Below are positions 46,473 through 57,925 of a stretch of 64,000 bases of DNA, piece by piece. The DNA comes from Chimonanthus salicifolius. Lineage: Eukaryota > Streptophyta > Magnoliopsida > Laurales > Calycanthaceae. Each line of letters starts with the position of its first letter. The first letter of the stretch is position 1. The notes beneath the pieces are model-generated. The model worked only from the letters and a program-made list of their open reading frames with translations. It did no database searches and was not told the DNA's origin. The DNA lies in contig CM023539.1 in assembly GCA_013350335.1 (NCBI GenBank), positions 24,235,043 through 24,299,042 of the forward strand. Reading direction: 5' to 3'. The translations under genes and the position numbers were made by a program.

Positions 46473-49400
46473 CATGGGTCAAAATATCACCCATAGCGAT
46501 ACATCAATATCTGCGATACCCATATATTGGCTGATATTTTGACGATATTTTTCTAAATATTATTTTCATCGTTTTAAAAAAATGACCATTAATATCTATT
46601 AAAAAATGAAAATCACCATTAAATTTTCATAAAAAAAATGAAACGTCACAACCATACATTTTCATCGAATTTGATTAAGCCACCATTAATTTTTCATTTT
46701 TTTAAAAAAAATTATCATTATTTCCATCAAAAAATGAAAAGACAATTAAATTTGCATAAAAAAAACGAAAGACACAATTAAATTCATCCAAAAACGAAAA
46801 ATGACAATAAATGTTCATCGACTTTGATTTAGCCATTACTAATTTTTCATTGTTTTTTGAAAAGTCACCATTAATTTTCATAAAAAAGGAAAAGACAATT
46901 AAATTCATCAAAAAACGAAAAATGACAATAAATGTTCATCGATTTTGATTAAGCCATTATTAATTTTTCATTATTTTTTGAAAACTCACCATTAATTTTC
47001 ATTAAAAAAGAAAAGACACAATTAAATTCATCAAAAAACGAAAATGACAATTAAATTTCTATAAAAAACGAGAATTCAAAATAAATTTTCATCGATTTGA
47101 TTAAGCCATCATTAATTTTTCCATCATTTTCTAAATAGTTGATGAGTGCAAAATAAATACATATTTTACTCTTAATTTATTATTGTTAGTACCTCATTTT
47201 ATTTAATTTTATCTAATTAGTATAATTTTGTGTTTTGCTGGTTTAAAAGTGAGGATGACAGAAAAAATGCTTAAATATAAAGCCTAGGCCCATTATGAGT
47301 TATTTTGGACCTCAAGCCCAATTATTAAGCCCATTAAGAAAAGCCCATGAAGAAATCCACATGTGTGAATACTATATTCATTATCTCAAGAGGAAATTCG
47401 AAATTTAAAAGCTAATATAAGAGGATTTTCGAATTTGACAAGTGGATTAAGGAAAGAGAAACAAAATAAGAAAGGAGAAAAATAAGGAAGGTTTGACACA
47501 TGTTCGATATTTTGGTCATAAATTTCCACTCCGATGTCCGATTGCTTTGATTCTTTTTGCGTTGGAAAGAAGACTTCAAGAGACTACAATTTTGTAGTTT
47601 ATGATTTTTCCTGATTCAGAAGTTAACAAGGTCAAAACTGAGCTGCAAGATGATATATGTGTAAAAAAACGGGATTCTGCACCCACTTTCCTTATACGAA
47701 TTTAGCTCCTTGCCTCCTTTAAGTCATTCCATATTTAGCACAAATCATATCAGCCATCCATGTGTCACTTGCTTTATTTAAATATTTAAATCTAATCATT
47801 TCATTCCACCTCCTTTCATCTATAAATACTAGCCCTCTTCCATTGAAAAAATTGAACCTGGCTTAGAGGATTTGGAGCATTGAAGGATTTAGGAGTTTTT
47901 GGTTAGTGTTTTATTTTATTTAATTTTATTTAATTTTATTTAATTTTATTTAATTTTATTCTTTTGTAATTAGTTTCTTTTATTTTAATTCATGTCTTGT
48001 AATTCAATTTCATTAATAATAGTATAATTTCGTTTTGTTTTTATCCAAAATCCAATGTATTGTAATTCTTAATTCCAATTTTTATTAATAATTAAAAGGC
48101 AGAAAAACCCTTAGAAATATGGTTTTCCACTTATTTATTTTTGTATGGTGAAAGTTTGATTTTATTTTAATTCTTTTTATGGATTTATGTTAGAGATTAT
48201 TTTAAGTTGTTCAATGAAAGCAGAAAAAACCTTTAGGATAAATGGAACTTGATTTTTTCAGTCTAAGGCTCTTTTTAAGAGCAGAAAAACTTTTAGATTC
48301 GAAATTACAAGTTGAAAATTTATTTAGCCTAAGGCCGGATTTGAATTTTCTTATTTTAATTGATTTTATAAATTTCATAATGAGGATTTTAATAGATGAA
48401 GAATTTGAGTGCATAATAAATAATAAATGTGAGCTCCGTATTCTAGGACCTTGATATTATTTTTAAAATATGGAAAATAAAGCCTCCATAATTCTTTGAC
48501 CCTAGTTCCACTGTAAATATGTACAGAGGTAGTTTAGGTGTCTTTAATTTTAATTTTGTTTATAAAAACTCAAATCTTTGAAATTGATGAACTAGGTTGA
48601 AAATAATTTAATTGCATCTTAATTCTGTATTTTAAATTAGATTGAGATTGTTTATATTTTTATATTAATGCCACCATCTTAATTAAAATTAGTTAAATTG
48701 TTAGATTCTATGTTTAAATCTAGAATGTTTCTAAATTAAGATTAAAACTCATAGATTAGATAAATAACTCCATATTTATGATTTTTCTCCATATTTCTTA
48801 AAGTTCTTAAAATACGTAATTCAATGGTATATTTTCATAGATATATTTTCCTAAGTTCCGATGGGTTCGACCTCGCACTTAATCGCTATACTATTTAATA
48901 GGTTCGTGCGCTTGCGAGTTATAAATTTAAAATTTGCACAAAAATAGTCACCATTAATTTTTATTAAAAAACGAAAAGTCATCATAAATTTACATCGGTT
49001 TTGATTAAGCTATTATTAATTTTCATCAAAAAATGAAAAGTAAACATTAAATTTTAATAAAAATGAAAAAGGACCATAATTTTTTATTGGTTTTGATTAG
49101 GCACCATTAATTCTCCATGGTTTTTTAAAAAGTTACCATTAATTTTTATCAACAAACGAAAATCACCATTACATTTTCTTAAAAAAAAAAAAGGGAAAAG
49201 TCCATTATTTTTCATGAAAACAGAAATGTCACCATAATTTTTTATTGGTTTTGATTAAGCAAAGAATGAGAAAAAAAATAATTGTAAAAAAATAAATGTC
49301 AATTTTCCATCGATTTTTATTTTTTATTTTTTCACTGATATTATAATATCGGCGATATCGTGACGGATATATCGGTCAATATCGCCGATATTATATATGT

Positions 49401-49473
49401 ACGACCTGATATATCGTATCAGACGATATATATCGACCGATACGATATGTAACAGCCGATATTTATACCCCTG
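46473..49473. mobile_element. Large non-autonomous hAT-type element (3.0 kb including a nested LTR)
   Basis: It starts CATGGGTCAAAATATC and ends GATATTTATACCCCTG (inverse CAGGGGTATAAATATC). ATCAAAAG flanks both sides perfectly (46465-46472, 49474-49481). Without the nested LTR it is about 1.2 kb. Subterminal regions are rich in ATATCG/CGATAT words. The interior is a degenerate tandem array with the landmark CATCGATTTTGATTAAGCCA at about 46663, 46817, 46937, 47090, 48992 and 49246. No transposase frame is present. Confidence 0.82.
47140..48943 (+). mobile_element. Solo family B LTR (1804 bp) inside the hAT element
   Basis: It starts TGATGAGTGCAAAATAAATA and ends TTTGCACAAAA (decayed ..ACAACA), flanked by ATAGT (47135-47139, 48944-48948). 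A TATA-type CTATAAATACTAG lies near 47819. A short tandem of TTATTTAATTT lies near 47910-47960. The conserved 3' block GGTTCGACCTCGCACTTAAT lies near 48864. No captured gene fragment is recognised here. Confidence 0.85.
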
Positions 49474-50698
49474 ATCAAAAGACAAACGACATAAGATATT
49501 GATCATCAAACTCAAGAAGCTTTCAAAAAGAAATTACAATAATGAGTCTCAACTTGCCGTGCAAACAGAGTTACATGAAATCCAATATCAAAAGGCCCGT
49601 GTTCTACTAAAGTAAATTATTGATTGCCAATATGTTCCAGAGTCCTTATGATATCGATTGACTAAATGATCACAAACGTTGAATACAAGTTTTTGGAGGC
49701 TAGAAAAATTTTGTGGCCATGTTGGTAAACCTTTCAAGTGAGGACAGTTTTATGATTTGCAATTCTCGAAGTGACGCAGGATTTCCAACCCACTTAGGTA
49801 AAGAAGTGAAGCTATTACAATCTGCAATGAACAAGCTTTCTAGTGTTGTGAGATGCTGTAGGCTTTCTCGAAAAGAAATCAAATTTCGCATTAAGCTGAT
49901 AGTAAACTTCCTGAGTGACGTGAAGTATTGCATACCTTGGGGGAGAGATGTTAGATTATCACAGTACCCAATCCATAGTTCCAAAAGAGAGGTCAAGCCT
50001 TGCATCTCCTCACTTGGAAATGAAGTAAGACCATGGCATCCATGTATCGTTAAAACTTCAAGAGAGATGCGATTTTGCAATTCCCCTTGCAAACTTGCAA
50101 GGTCACTGCAATTACGAATCAACAGTAATTTCAAGTTGGTAAGATTGCCCAGTTGCATTGACAGAGTCTTTTGCTTTGGACACTTGTTATTTGGAGGCAC
50201 TGTTGAACTGTGTGATTTAGAAACATCCCCATAATAAATCATTGAAATATTCATTTCCAATATCCTCTGCTAGTTGACCTCCCATGAACAATGGAATGAA
50301 ATCTGCAGTTATCTATTGCTGGATTAGAGTCTCCTTCTCAAATTTATAATCTTTATGGAAGATGGAGCAATAGGCAAAGCATCGTTTTAGATGTGTTGAG
50401 AGATGATTGTAGCTCAACCTTAATGCTGGAACAATACCATCCGGATCATCTTCTGGCAACTTCCAGATCTCGTTATCTCTAACAAATATCCAAAATGGCA
50501 GATCACTTGCTTCCCTTTTACAAGACATCAAACCACCCAAGGTCTTCACTGCTAGAGACACACCTTTGCACTTCTTCACTATCTCCTTTCTAATTGTAAT
50601 CAAGTTTGGATATGCGTCTTCTCTCCCACCAAAGGCCCACTTTGTGAACAACGACCAACAATCAGCATCATGTAGCATCCCCAATGAGTATGAGCTGG

Positions 50699-51376
50699 TG
50701 ATGCAGTGGGGATCGGGCTAAATAGGTTTGGAAAATGGTTTGGGAAAATTAGATAAAACAATTAGAGCTGAATGGGTTAAAAGGGGGAATGGATCCCACG
50801 TTGGTGAATGGAAATAGGGAAAAGTGGGTTATGTATGAAAGATGGGGGATGTATCTGGGTTTGAATCAGGTAACAGAGAGGGGGAAAGAGAATGGAAAGA
50901 AGATTGAAGAAATAGAAGAAGAAGATAGAATTAGAAGAAGGCAGCAGAAGTCGGAATCCACCGACGGGAGAAAAGAGGGACGGCGCACCCGCAGAAGGGA
51001 AGGAGATAAAATCTCAAAGTAATTTCATTATCAATAATCTGTCTATTACAATACTAGAGAGGGGTTTTTATAAAAATCCAAAACTAAAAATAGCAATAAA
51101 AAATAAAAAACGAAAATAAAGAAATATTATCCTAAAAGAAATAGGAATAGTATTTTAAAAGAAATAGAAATACTATCCTAAAAGAAATAGTGTTCTAAAA
51201 GAAATAGAAATACTATCCTAAAAGAAATAGTATTCTAAAAGAAATAGTATCCTACAAGAACAAGTATTCTAAAAGAAACAGGCAACTTCCACTTTTATCA
51301 CTCGGTAGCTTCGAAGCTAGGATTGGATTTCCCGACAAATTTGTCGGTGGCTCTTGTAGATGTGTGTGCTGCATCA
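50699..51376 (-). repeat. 3' LTR of the TR-GAG element (left on plus)
   Basis: Ends TGATGCAG and CTGCATCA. Includes near-tandem 'aaaagaaatagtattct / aatactatcct' words (51120-51280). The gag-protease frame runs about 125 bases into it. Confidence 0.85.
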
Positions 51377-53012
51377 GTCTCCCGCGGTTAAAAAGGACTC
51401 GTCCTCGAGCCAACAGGATATCAAACTTGGATTCGACTACAAGGAGTCGTACTTTCTTCTCGAGTGTCGGCAGACGACGTTCCTTCCCTAGCATTGGAGT
51501 GAGGACGATTTGCACTCCATCTTTGTAAAAGTTGATGGTATTTGCACGACCTTTGTGAATATAATCAACATGGTGTTGCCATGGTCGTCCAAGAATCATG
51601 TGACTCACATCCATGTCTACGACGTCAAAAAGGACTTGATCTGTGTAGTCCTGACCAATAGAGAAGGAGACGAGGCACTGTTTCGTAACTTTTGGCTCTT
51701 CCACACTTCTGATCCATCCAATGGGGTAGGGAGATGGATGTTCTTGAGTTGGCAAATTCAACTTATTTACTACCACTTGGGACACGAGGTTCTTAATGCT
51801 TCCACTGTCGATGATGAGATCACAAACCATTTGGTTGACGGTGCATTGGGTTCTAAAGATGTCGATTGACTGCTTTTGATTAGTAGACATCTCTTGAACC
51901 ACTAAGGCATGTCCTTCGTCTCCATATTCAATAATATCTTGCTCACCATCATCAACGTCTTCCACTTGACCTTCCACTATTGGATCTTTGGTCGTGAGGG
52001 CAACTGGTTGACGCCGAGCGCACTGGTTAGAGCGGTGCCCTGCTACTCCACAACGAAAGCACTTTCCAGGCATTGGAGGAGCGTACGGGTTGTTTTTCCA
52101 TGTATCTTTGTTTTCAAAAACCTTTAGTGGTGCAGTTGTTGGCGTTGGGAGTATGCCCGGTAGAGGAAGTATACGCTGTTGAGAATCCTGCTCTGAGGCT
52201 GATATGGGAGTCGAAGAAGTCGATGGTAGGGTGTGCTTAGCCACTGATGCATTCCTTCCTCCCGAACGATCATTTTGACTTTCAGCTGTCGTGGCCAACT
52301 GAACTGCTTCGCTCAAGGTGTGAACAGGCTGATACCTGAAGCAGTCTCGGAGTGAAACGCGAAGACCACCCAAGAATCGTGAGACTTGCTGGGTCTCAGT
52401 CTCAGGTAAATCGGCTATGGCAGAAAGGCGATAGAACTACTCTGCGTAGTCACAAACTGCACGATCTCCCTGACGACAATTCTGATACTGCTCGAAAAGA
52501 ATTTGTTCATAATTAACAGGAAGGAAACGAGTCCGCAGTAGCTCTCTCATTCGCGTCCATGAATTGATAGGACGCTTCTCCTGTCGCTTTCGGGCGGCTT
52601 GTAGCTGTTGCCACCATGCGGATGCTCCGCCCTTGAGTTGGTAGGCTACCAGCTTTACTTTCCTCGCCTCATCGATTTCCATGCAATCGAAGAAGAGTTC
52701 AACCTCCGAGAGCTAGTCAAGGAAGCCTTCGACATGTAGTTGACCGTTGAAAGATGGTAAGTCCATCCTTGGACGGTATTTTCGATTATTGTTATTGTTC
52801 GGAGGCTCACGGTTGTCTACTGACTCCTCATCGCTAGATGCATACTCGGGTCGAACTGGTGATCTCCTACCACGATTATCGCGATCACGTCGATTGTCGC
52901 GGTTGAGGAGTTGTTGCATCATTACTCGCAAATCTTCGATGGAGTGTTGAACTGTATTCATCTCAGCCTTGGTGACAGGCTGATTTTCTTCAGGATTGGT
53001 ATTGGCAGCCAT
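51252..53012 (-). pseudogene. Gag-protease ORF of the TR-GAG element, two in-frame TAG codons
   Basis: A single frame of about 586 codons is interrupted only at codons 100 and 192 or so, both TAG. The N-terminus starts MAANTNPEENQPVTKAEMN, with an Arg/Asp-rich linker and RMDLPSFNGQ. After the first TAG (where the family has DW..EVE) comes EARKVKLVAYQLKGGASAWW, the gypsy gag core. After the second (CDYAE stop FYRLSA) come FRYQPVHTLSEAVQLA and a CCHC zinc knuckle CFRCGVAGHRSNQC. The retropepsin follows: LIIDSGSIKNLVS, then ILGRPWQHHVDYIHKGR. The frame ends inside the 3' LTR. Gag packages RNA and the protease would process it; no pol follows. Confidence 0.88.
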
Positions 53013-53047
53013 GGATCTTTTGGTGTTTTTTTTTTTTTTGAATGAAG

Positions 53048-53060
53048 GCTCTAAATACCA
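53048..53060 (-). other. Primer-binding site of the TR-GAG element
   Basis: On minus, TGGTATTTAGAGC lies two bases after the 5' LTR. It resembles the initiator-Met site TGGTATCAGAGC with small changes. Confidence 0.65.
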
Positions 53061-53062
53061 CT

Positions 53063-53741
53063 TGAAGCAGTGGGCATCGGGCTAAATAGGTTTGGAAAAT
53101 GGTTTGGGAAAATTAAATAAAACAATTAGAGTTGAATGGGTTAAAAGGGGGAATGGGTCCCACGTTGGTGAATGGAAATAGGGAAAAGTGAGTTATGTAT
53201 GAAAGATGGGGGATGTATCTGTGTTTGAATCAGGTAACAGAGAGGGGGAAAGAGAATGGAAAGAAGATTGAAGAAATAGAAGAAGAAGATAGAATTAGAA
53301 GAAGGTAGCAGAAGTCGGAATCCACCGACGGGAGAAAAGAGGGACGGGCGCACCCGCAGAAGGAAAGGAGATAAAATCTCAAAGTAATTTCATTATCAAT
53401 AATCCTGTCTATTACAATACTATAGAGGGGTTTTTATAAAAACCCAAAATTAAAAATAGCAATAAAAAATAAAAAACGAAAATAAAGAAATATTATCCTA
53501 AAAGAAATAGGAATAGTATTTTAAAAGAAATAGAAATACTATCCTAAAAGAAATAGTGTTCTAAAAGAAATAGAAATACTATCCTAAAAGAAATAGTATT
53601 CTAAAAGAAATAGTATCCTACGAGAACAAGTATTCTAAAAGAAACGGCAACTTCCACTTTTATCACTCGGTAGCTTCGAAGCCGAGATTGGATTTCCCGA
53701 CAAATTTGTCGGTGGCTCATGTGGATGCGTGTGCTGCATCA
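53063..53741 (-). repeat. 5' LTR of the TR-GAG element (right on plus)
   Basis: Near-identical to 50699-51376. Its terminus is mutated to TGAAGCAG on the inner side and intact CTGCATCA on the outer side. Confidence 0.85.
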
Positions 53742-54100
53742 GTTGGTTTTGCCCATAATTGTTGCAACCTTTTGACTATGGGTGGTTACAACAATTTTAC
53801 TTCCTTTGTCACCACATCTCAAAGGTATTTTAAATGTTTCCCGCTTTCCACTAGCTCCATTCCAGACATCATCTAATACAAGCAAGTATCTCTTTCCATC
53901 TAGTAATTTTCGAAGACGAGTCTGCAATTGATCCATCTCCATGAGGTTACAACTACTCTTTGTTATTGATACTATGATTGTTTTAAATAGCATATTCACA
54001 TCAAAATTGTCAGATACACAAACCCTAATTTTGAAATATAAGGTAATTATGTCAAATACAAATATTATCTGCTTCTGCATTAGCAACTAAAGGTTTTCAA

Positions 54101-55424
54101 TAGGTAAACTAAAACCATTGTTTAAAAACTGACCCTCACCCTCATTTCCGATACTACTCAAGCCTATGGTGATGAGCTTTCTTAATATCCTCACTCATCA
54201 AATATTTGACACGAATCTCTAGAGTTCGTGCTTCAGTATAATCTTTCACATCTATCAAAAAAGTTACACAAATATTTCTCCATCAATATAAATTGTACTA
54301 CACAAGTAAAAGATCACACGTTATAACTATTAAATAAAAATGCAGAAAACGTGAACGGTAAAATTCATTGTTTTGAATTCAAACTATCCACCTCATTTCC
54401 TTGTTAAAGTACTTGCTAACTCTAAAATCACAAACTAAAACAGGCAGAAATCGCATACATGGACATTAACAAATAGTAAAGTATAGTTCTCTTATTACAG
54501 AAAGAAAAAAGAGACAAAGAGAGACAAGGTAGAACCACTTCTTAGAATATACAAGAAGAAATGTGTTCCACTGAAGTACCAAAGGTATGCTTTTCCCGAT
54601 CACTAATGCTTTCTTATGCTTGGAGAAGAAGGCTTGCCTACTTAGGTAGGGCGAATAGTCTACTCACCTTTAATTCATTTTAAGGTAAATATTTATTCTT
54701 TCCAAACCTTTAGTTTCTTATAAAAACTATGCTATTCATTGCATGCCACTATACTTCTAAAGGCTCAAATAGTCCAGAAGATTCATAATGGAGATTATAT
54801 ATATATATACTCTATTCTAACTTTCAAATAGAAAAATTAACAGAAAATTTTGTCGAAAGATAACAAGAAAGGTATTAGTTCAGAGTTGAGAGACTAAACA
54901 AGTAGATTTAAGTGGTAAAGTTACCAATGAATTTATTAAGTTTGTGCTCTTGGGTACAATGCGGCTGTGGTGATTTTTCTAGGAAAGAATTCCTCTTTTA
55001 GATCTCTTCAATGTTTTCATAGTTCTGCAATCCTATTTTATTACATATAGATGTGAGTAGATACATTTATTACTGAATTGACATAATTATTTTAATAGTT
55101 TCTTGTATATAATTGCAGACATACCGTACGTAAATATGTATGCATGCATATACAGTATGTATGTGTGTACCTATAAATGATGTGTATTTTTTTTAATTAA
55201 TTGAAGATTTGGGAACCATGTGCTTATCATGATTGCCCTAGGTTTTCATGCATTCATTTAGGTCATTTGACTGTCATGCATGTAGTTTTGATAAAAAATT
55301 TATTTGCTTTACAAAAATCTTTTAGTTCACAATTAAAAATAATCTTGATTATCATAGCCTCTTCACACTCAGCTAATCAAAATTTGTAGAGATCTTCTAA
55401 TTATGTACCTCACATCATTTCCAG
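54101..55424. other. Spacer; possible remains of the NLR 5' region
   Basis: The NLR amino-terminus and P-loop would lie at 54100-55000 on minus, but I recognise no coiled coil or GxGKTT motif. A short TA run lies at 54797-54810. The rest is AT-rich. Confidence 0.4.
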
Positions 55425-55594
55425 TTGGTAAGTTTATGCAGATGGTTTCTACCTTCATCTGGGGCTTTATAATAGCACTTATAAAAGGATGGAATCTTAC
55501 ACTAGTGATGCTAGCCTTCATTGATGTTAGAAGCAGGAAATGCCATAGAGCAAACTATTGGATCAATATGAACAGTAGGCATGCTCTATAAGAA
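55425..55594 (+). pseudogene. ABCB (P-glycoprotein-type) transporter exon fragment
   Basis: After an intron-acceptor-like TTTCCAG the frame reads VGKFMQMVSTFIWGFIIALI, then KGWNLTLVMLAFI, matching the transmembrane segment of plant ABCB exporters (pattern GKFIQLxSTFxGGFxIAFxKGWLLTLVML). After a shift it reads AGNAIEQTIGSI, stop, TVG, matching AGNVVEQTIGSIRTV of the same proteins about 30 residues further on, with intervening residues missing. ABCB proteins move auxin and other compounds across the plasma membrane. No Walker or signature motifs are nearby, so this is an isolated relic. Confidence 0.72.
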
Positions 55595-55599
55595 AAGGT

Positions 55600-57701
55600 A
55601 TTTTACCTTGCAATAAGGTAAAATATTTCATTGCTTGTTGGGATGCATCTCTCTGATATTCTACCAGTGAGAAGAAAGCAATTTAAAAGTATAAAGAATT
55701 TTTATGAATTGCCTCTATAAGTATACTCTCCAACAAAGGCCGGAAATTGGGTTAGGGATGGGGGCTTCTGTGCTAATTGTAATCAGCAATTACGGATTTG
55801 TATTGTAGTATGGGTCCAAGATGATCATTTAGAAAGGGTACACTGGTGGTTTAAGTCATTTTGGCAGTCATGAATGTAAGTAATGCTTGATTATAACCTA
55901 AACCCAAGATTGAGTATTCACTTATAACTATATTATGTTGAACCTCTTAAGAAAAAACTAGATATTATGGTTGACCATACAACAATTCCTTAAGAATTGA
56001 AAAATTAATGGTGACATTGATACATAGAGAACAACCACCTTATCAAACGCTCATGCCATAGGGGTAGAGTGAAATCCAAACTAATTTCTTTATCAATTAC
56101 AGGCCTAGCAGATATTTCATGAAGACAAACAGAAAAAGGAATAATAAAACACTCACCATATAGGTTTTGCAAATTCTGGAGCATTGGTGAATGAATGTGG
56201 AGAGAGAGGTGAGAAAAGCTCAATTTATAGACGAGGGAGGGACTCTGCGGGGCATTAGAAGGTGAACATAAGGTAATATAGGGATTAGGGAGGGACCTGG
56301 CTTTCTCTCACTTCCAATGGGATGTGAACACTACACTAGCTGTGGTTTAACAGTAATTGGACATTTTTTATTCTACATCACTCAAGACATTCCCTTTTGA
56401 AAAGATAGTTTGTGTTATTTCTTATTATGAAAGACAAATGCTCCAGAACCTAGTTTACTATTTTTATGTTAGTTTAGTTTAATTAGTTTCAACCATTGAA
56501 TCTAGTCACTTTGAATCATTTTAAACTATGATGCTAATAACATCATATTAATATAATATATTATTCTAATTGTAAATAAATTACTAAAAATATGTCATTA
56601 TGCAAACATCATACTATAATAACAAACAATGATAAATAAAACCATAATAATTTTTTTAGAGATCTGAACCATTTTAAGGACCGAATCACCTTAGAGATCT
56701 GTTCAAGTCCAACCAGAATAAATAACACCATTCAGTTCGCTTTTGAAAACATTATTGACTAGATTTATTTTTTTTTAAAAAAAAGGGAAGTAGTAGGATT
56801 TAAGCGTGTAAAAATGTTTAATTAAGACTTAAATGATCCAATGTCATTTCAGTATAAATTTCCCAAAAAGAAAAAACAAAAATATTCAAATACATGAGAA
56901 TAATCCACTTAATTCCTTTCTATTTTTCCAAATTTTGACTAGCCCCGGGCCGTATCCTCGGATAGGGCTTTCTTTTCAGGCCCATCATGTAGGATTCTGA
57001 CTCAACCTTTTAGAAAATCAATTCAAATTCACATATTCAAATATCAATTTGTGTACCCAGTAGTGGCAGTTGTCATTAGCTATAAAATTAACGGGCCCAC
57101 ACTTGATTAGTTTCTTTCTTGGGTCTGGACAGGTGGCATTTGTTCAATTAAGATTAAGATGCTGAGTTACTAAAATTTTCAAATAAGAAACTATGATTGC
57201 AGATGCATGAATACATTTTCCCAATATGGGTACCATTGGTGGGCCACCAATCACATGCAATGTTTAGACGGATGGTGGAAGATGACCCAACCTATGCTGA
57301 GTTACTAAATTTTTGCTCATCTCAATCTACTCTATACTTAACAATTTTCCATTATAAGGTATCATTTTATTCTCTTTCCATTATAAGCTGCCTTTTCTTC
57401 AATTCACTTTCCATTTGTTCTTTTTATTCCCTGCTGTAGCCTTGCCCAAATCCACCTAATATTTCCATATTGCCTACATGTCAATTGTGGGTGATCCTTT
57501 TGGGAATTCCAGTAAGGCAGTTATAAGTATAATTAGAATAATATTTAATATTCAATATTCATTTTCTACTTTTAGATGATTGACGGGAATTTTAACTTTC
57601 AATTATGCTGGGTTTTCCACTATTTCCCACTGTTTCTCATACGTAAATTAAAAAAAAAAAGCATTAGAATAACCACTTCAGTATTGTAAGGCCAGCCACT
57701 C
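55600..57701. other. Host-like spacer, no gene recognised
   Basis: Possible TATA (TTTATAG, near 56224 on minus) and a 72-codon minus frame (56005-56223) have no known domain. A plus frame at 57197-57439 (starting MQMHEYIFPIWVPLVGHQSH) is also unrecognised. Confidence 0.4.
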
Positions 57702-57704
57702 TAA

Positions 57705-57922
57705 CAGGGGAAATTTGTTAAGAGAAAAGGGATGAAGTGAAATTTTTCTTTTACTTCCGACTGGTGTATCTCGCTCATCAAGTACTGGTGTATCGATAAC
57801 ACGCCACACTTGCATGTATAGTTCTGTATGTCGGTATACCGGTACTTGACGAGAGGTATACTGATAGAGGTAAAATAAGAATTTCACTCCATTCTCTGTC
57901 TCCTAATAAATTTTGCCCGTGT
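57705..57922. mobile_element. Long-inverted-repeat MITE (218 bp)
   Basis: The two halves are imperfect inverses. The left half has GTGAAATTTTTCTTTTACTT and CATCAAGTACTGGTGTAT; the inverse of the right half has GTGAAATTCTTATTTTACCT and CGTCAAGTACCGGTAT. The outer ends are CAGGGGAAATTT and the inverse of ATTTTGCCCGTG. TAA lies on both sides (57702-57704, 57923-57925), compatible with a Tourist/PIF-type 3-bp TSD, though so short a match could be chance. Confidence 0.6.
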
Positions 57923-57925
57923 TAA

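Larger units (their letters stand above)
50699..53741 (-). mobile_element. TR-GAG-type non-autonomous gypsy element (gag-protease only)
   Basis: The two LTRs (50699-51376 and 53063-53741) have the inverse termini TGATGCAG..CTGCATCA. Flanks are GCTGG (50694-50698) and GTTGG (53742-53746), a TSD with one change. On minus: 5' LTR; primer-binding site (53048-53060, TGGTATTTAGAGC); gag-protease; purine-rich GCGGGAGAC; 3' LTR. RT, RNase H and integrase are absent, and the 1.69-kb interior has no room for them. It must rely on a partner element for copying. The LTRs differ by roughly 20 substitutions in about 680 bp by eye, so it is the youngest datable insertion here. Confidence 0.88.
49700..54100 (-). 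pseudogene. CNL-type NLR disease-resistance pseudogene, split by a retrotransposon
   Basis: NLR proteins are intracellular immune receptors that detect pathogen effectors. Read on minus: 54086-53747 holds WVCVS-like RVCVSDNFDV, kinase-2 RYLLVLDDVWN and RNBS-B GSKIVVTTHSQKVA. The frame stops at the TR-GAG element and resumes at 50698 with LGMLHDADCWSLFTKWAFGG, a degenerate GLPL motif (CKGVSLAVKTLGGLM) and RNBS-D CFAYCSIFHKDYKFEKETLI. After an in-frame stop comes EDIGNEYFNDLLWG, a conserved winged-helix stretch. A frameshift leads to C-terminal leucine-rich repeats (50155-49700; LTSLLELWIGYCDNLTSLPQ). The P-loop and N-terminus upstream of 54100 are not recognisable, and the MHD motif and most LRRs are missing. 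The CNL class is inferred from the LVLDDVW and CFAYCS motifs. Confidence 0.9.

Noticed and set aside
49713..50234. A 173-codon plus frame
   Set aside because: It is the shadow of the minus-strand leucine-rich repeats of the NLR pseudogene.
51510..51869. A 119-codon plus frame
   Set aside because: Shadow of the minus-strand gag-protease frame of the TR-GAG element.
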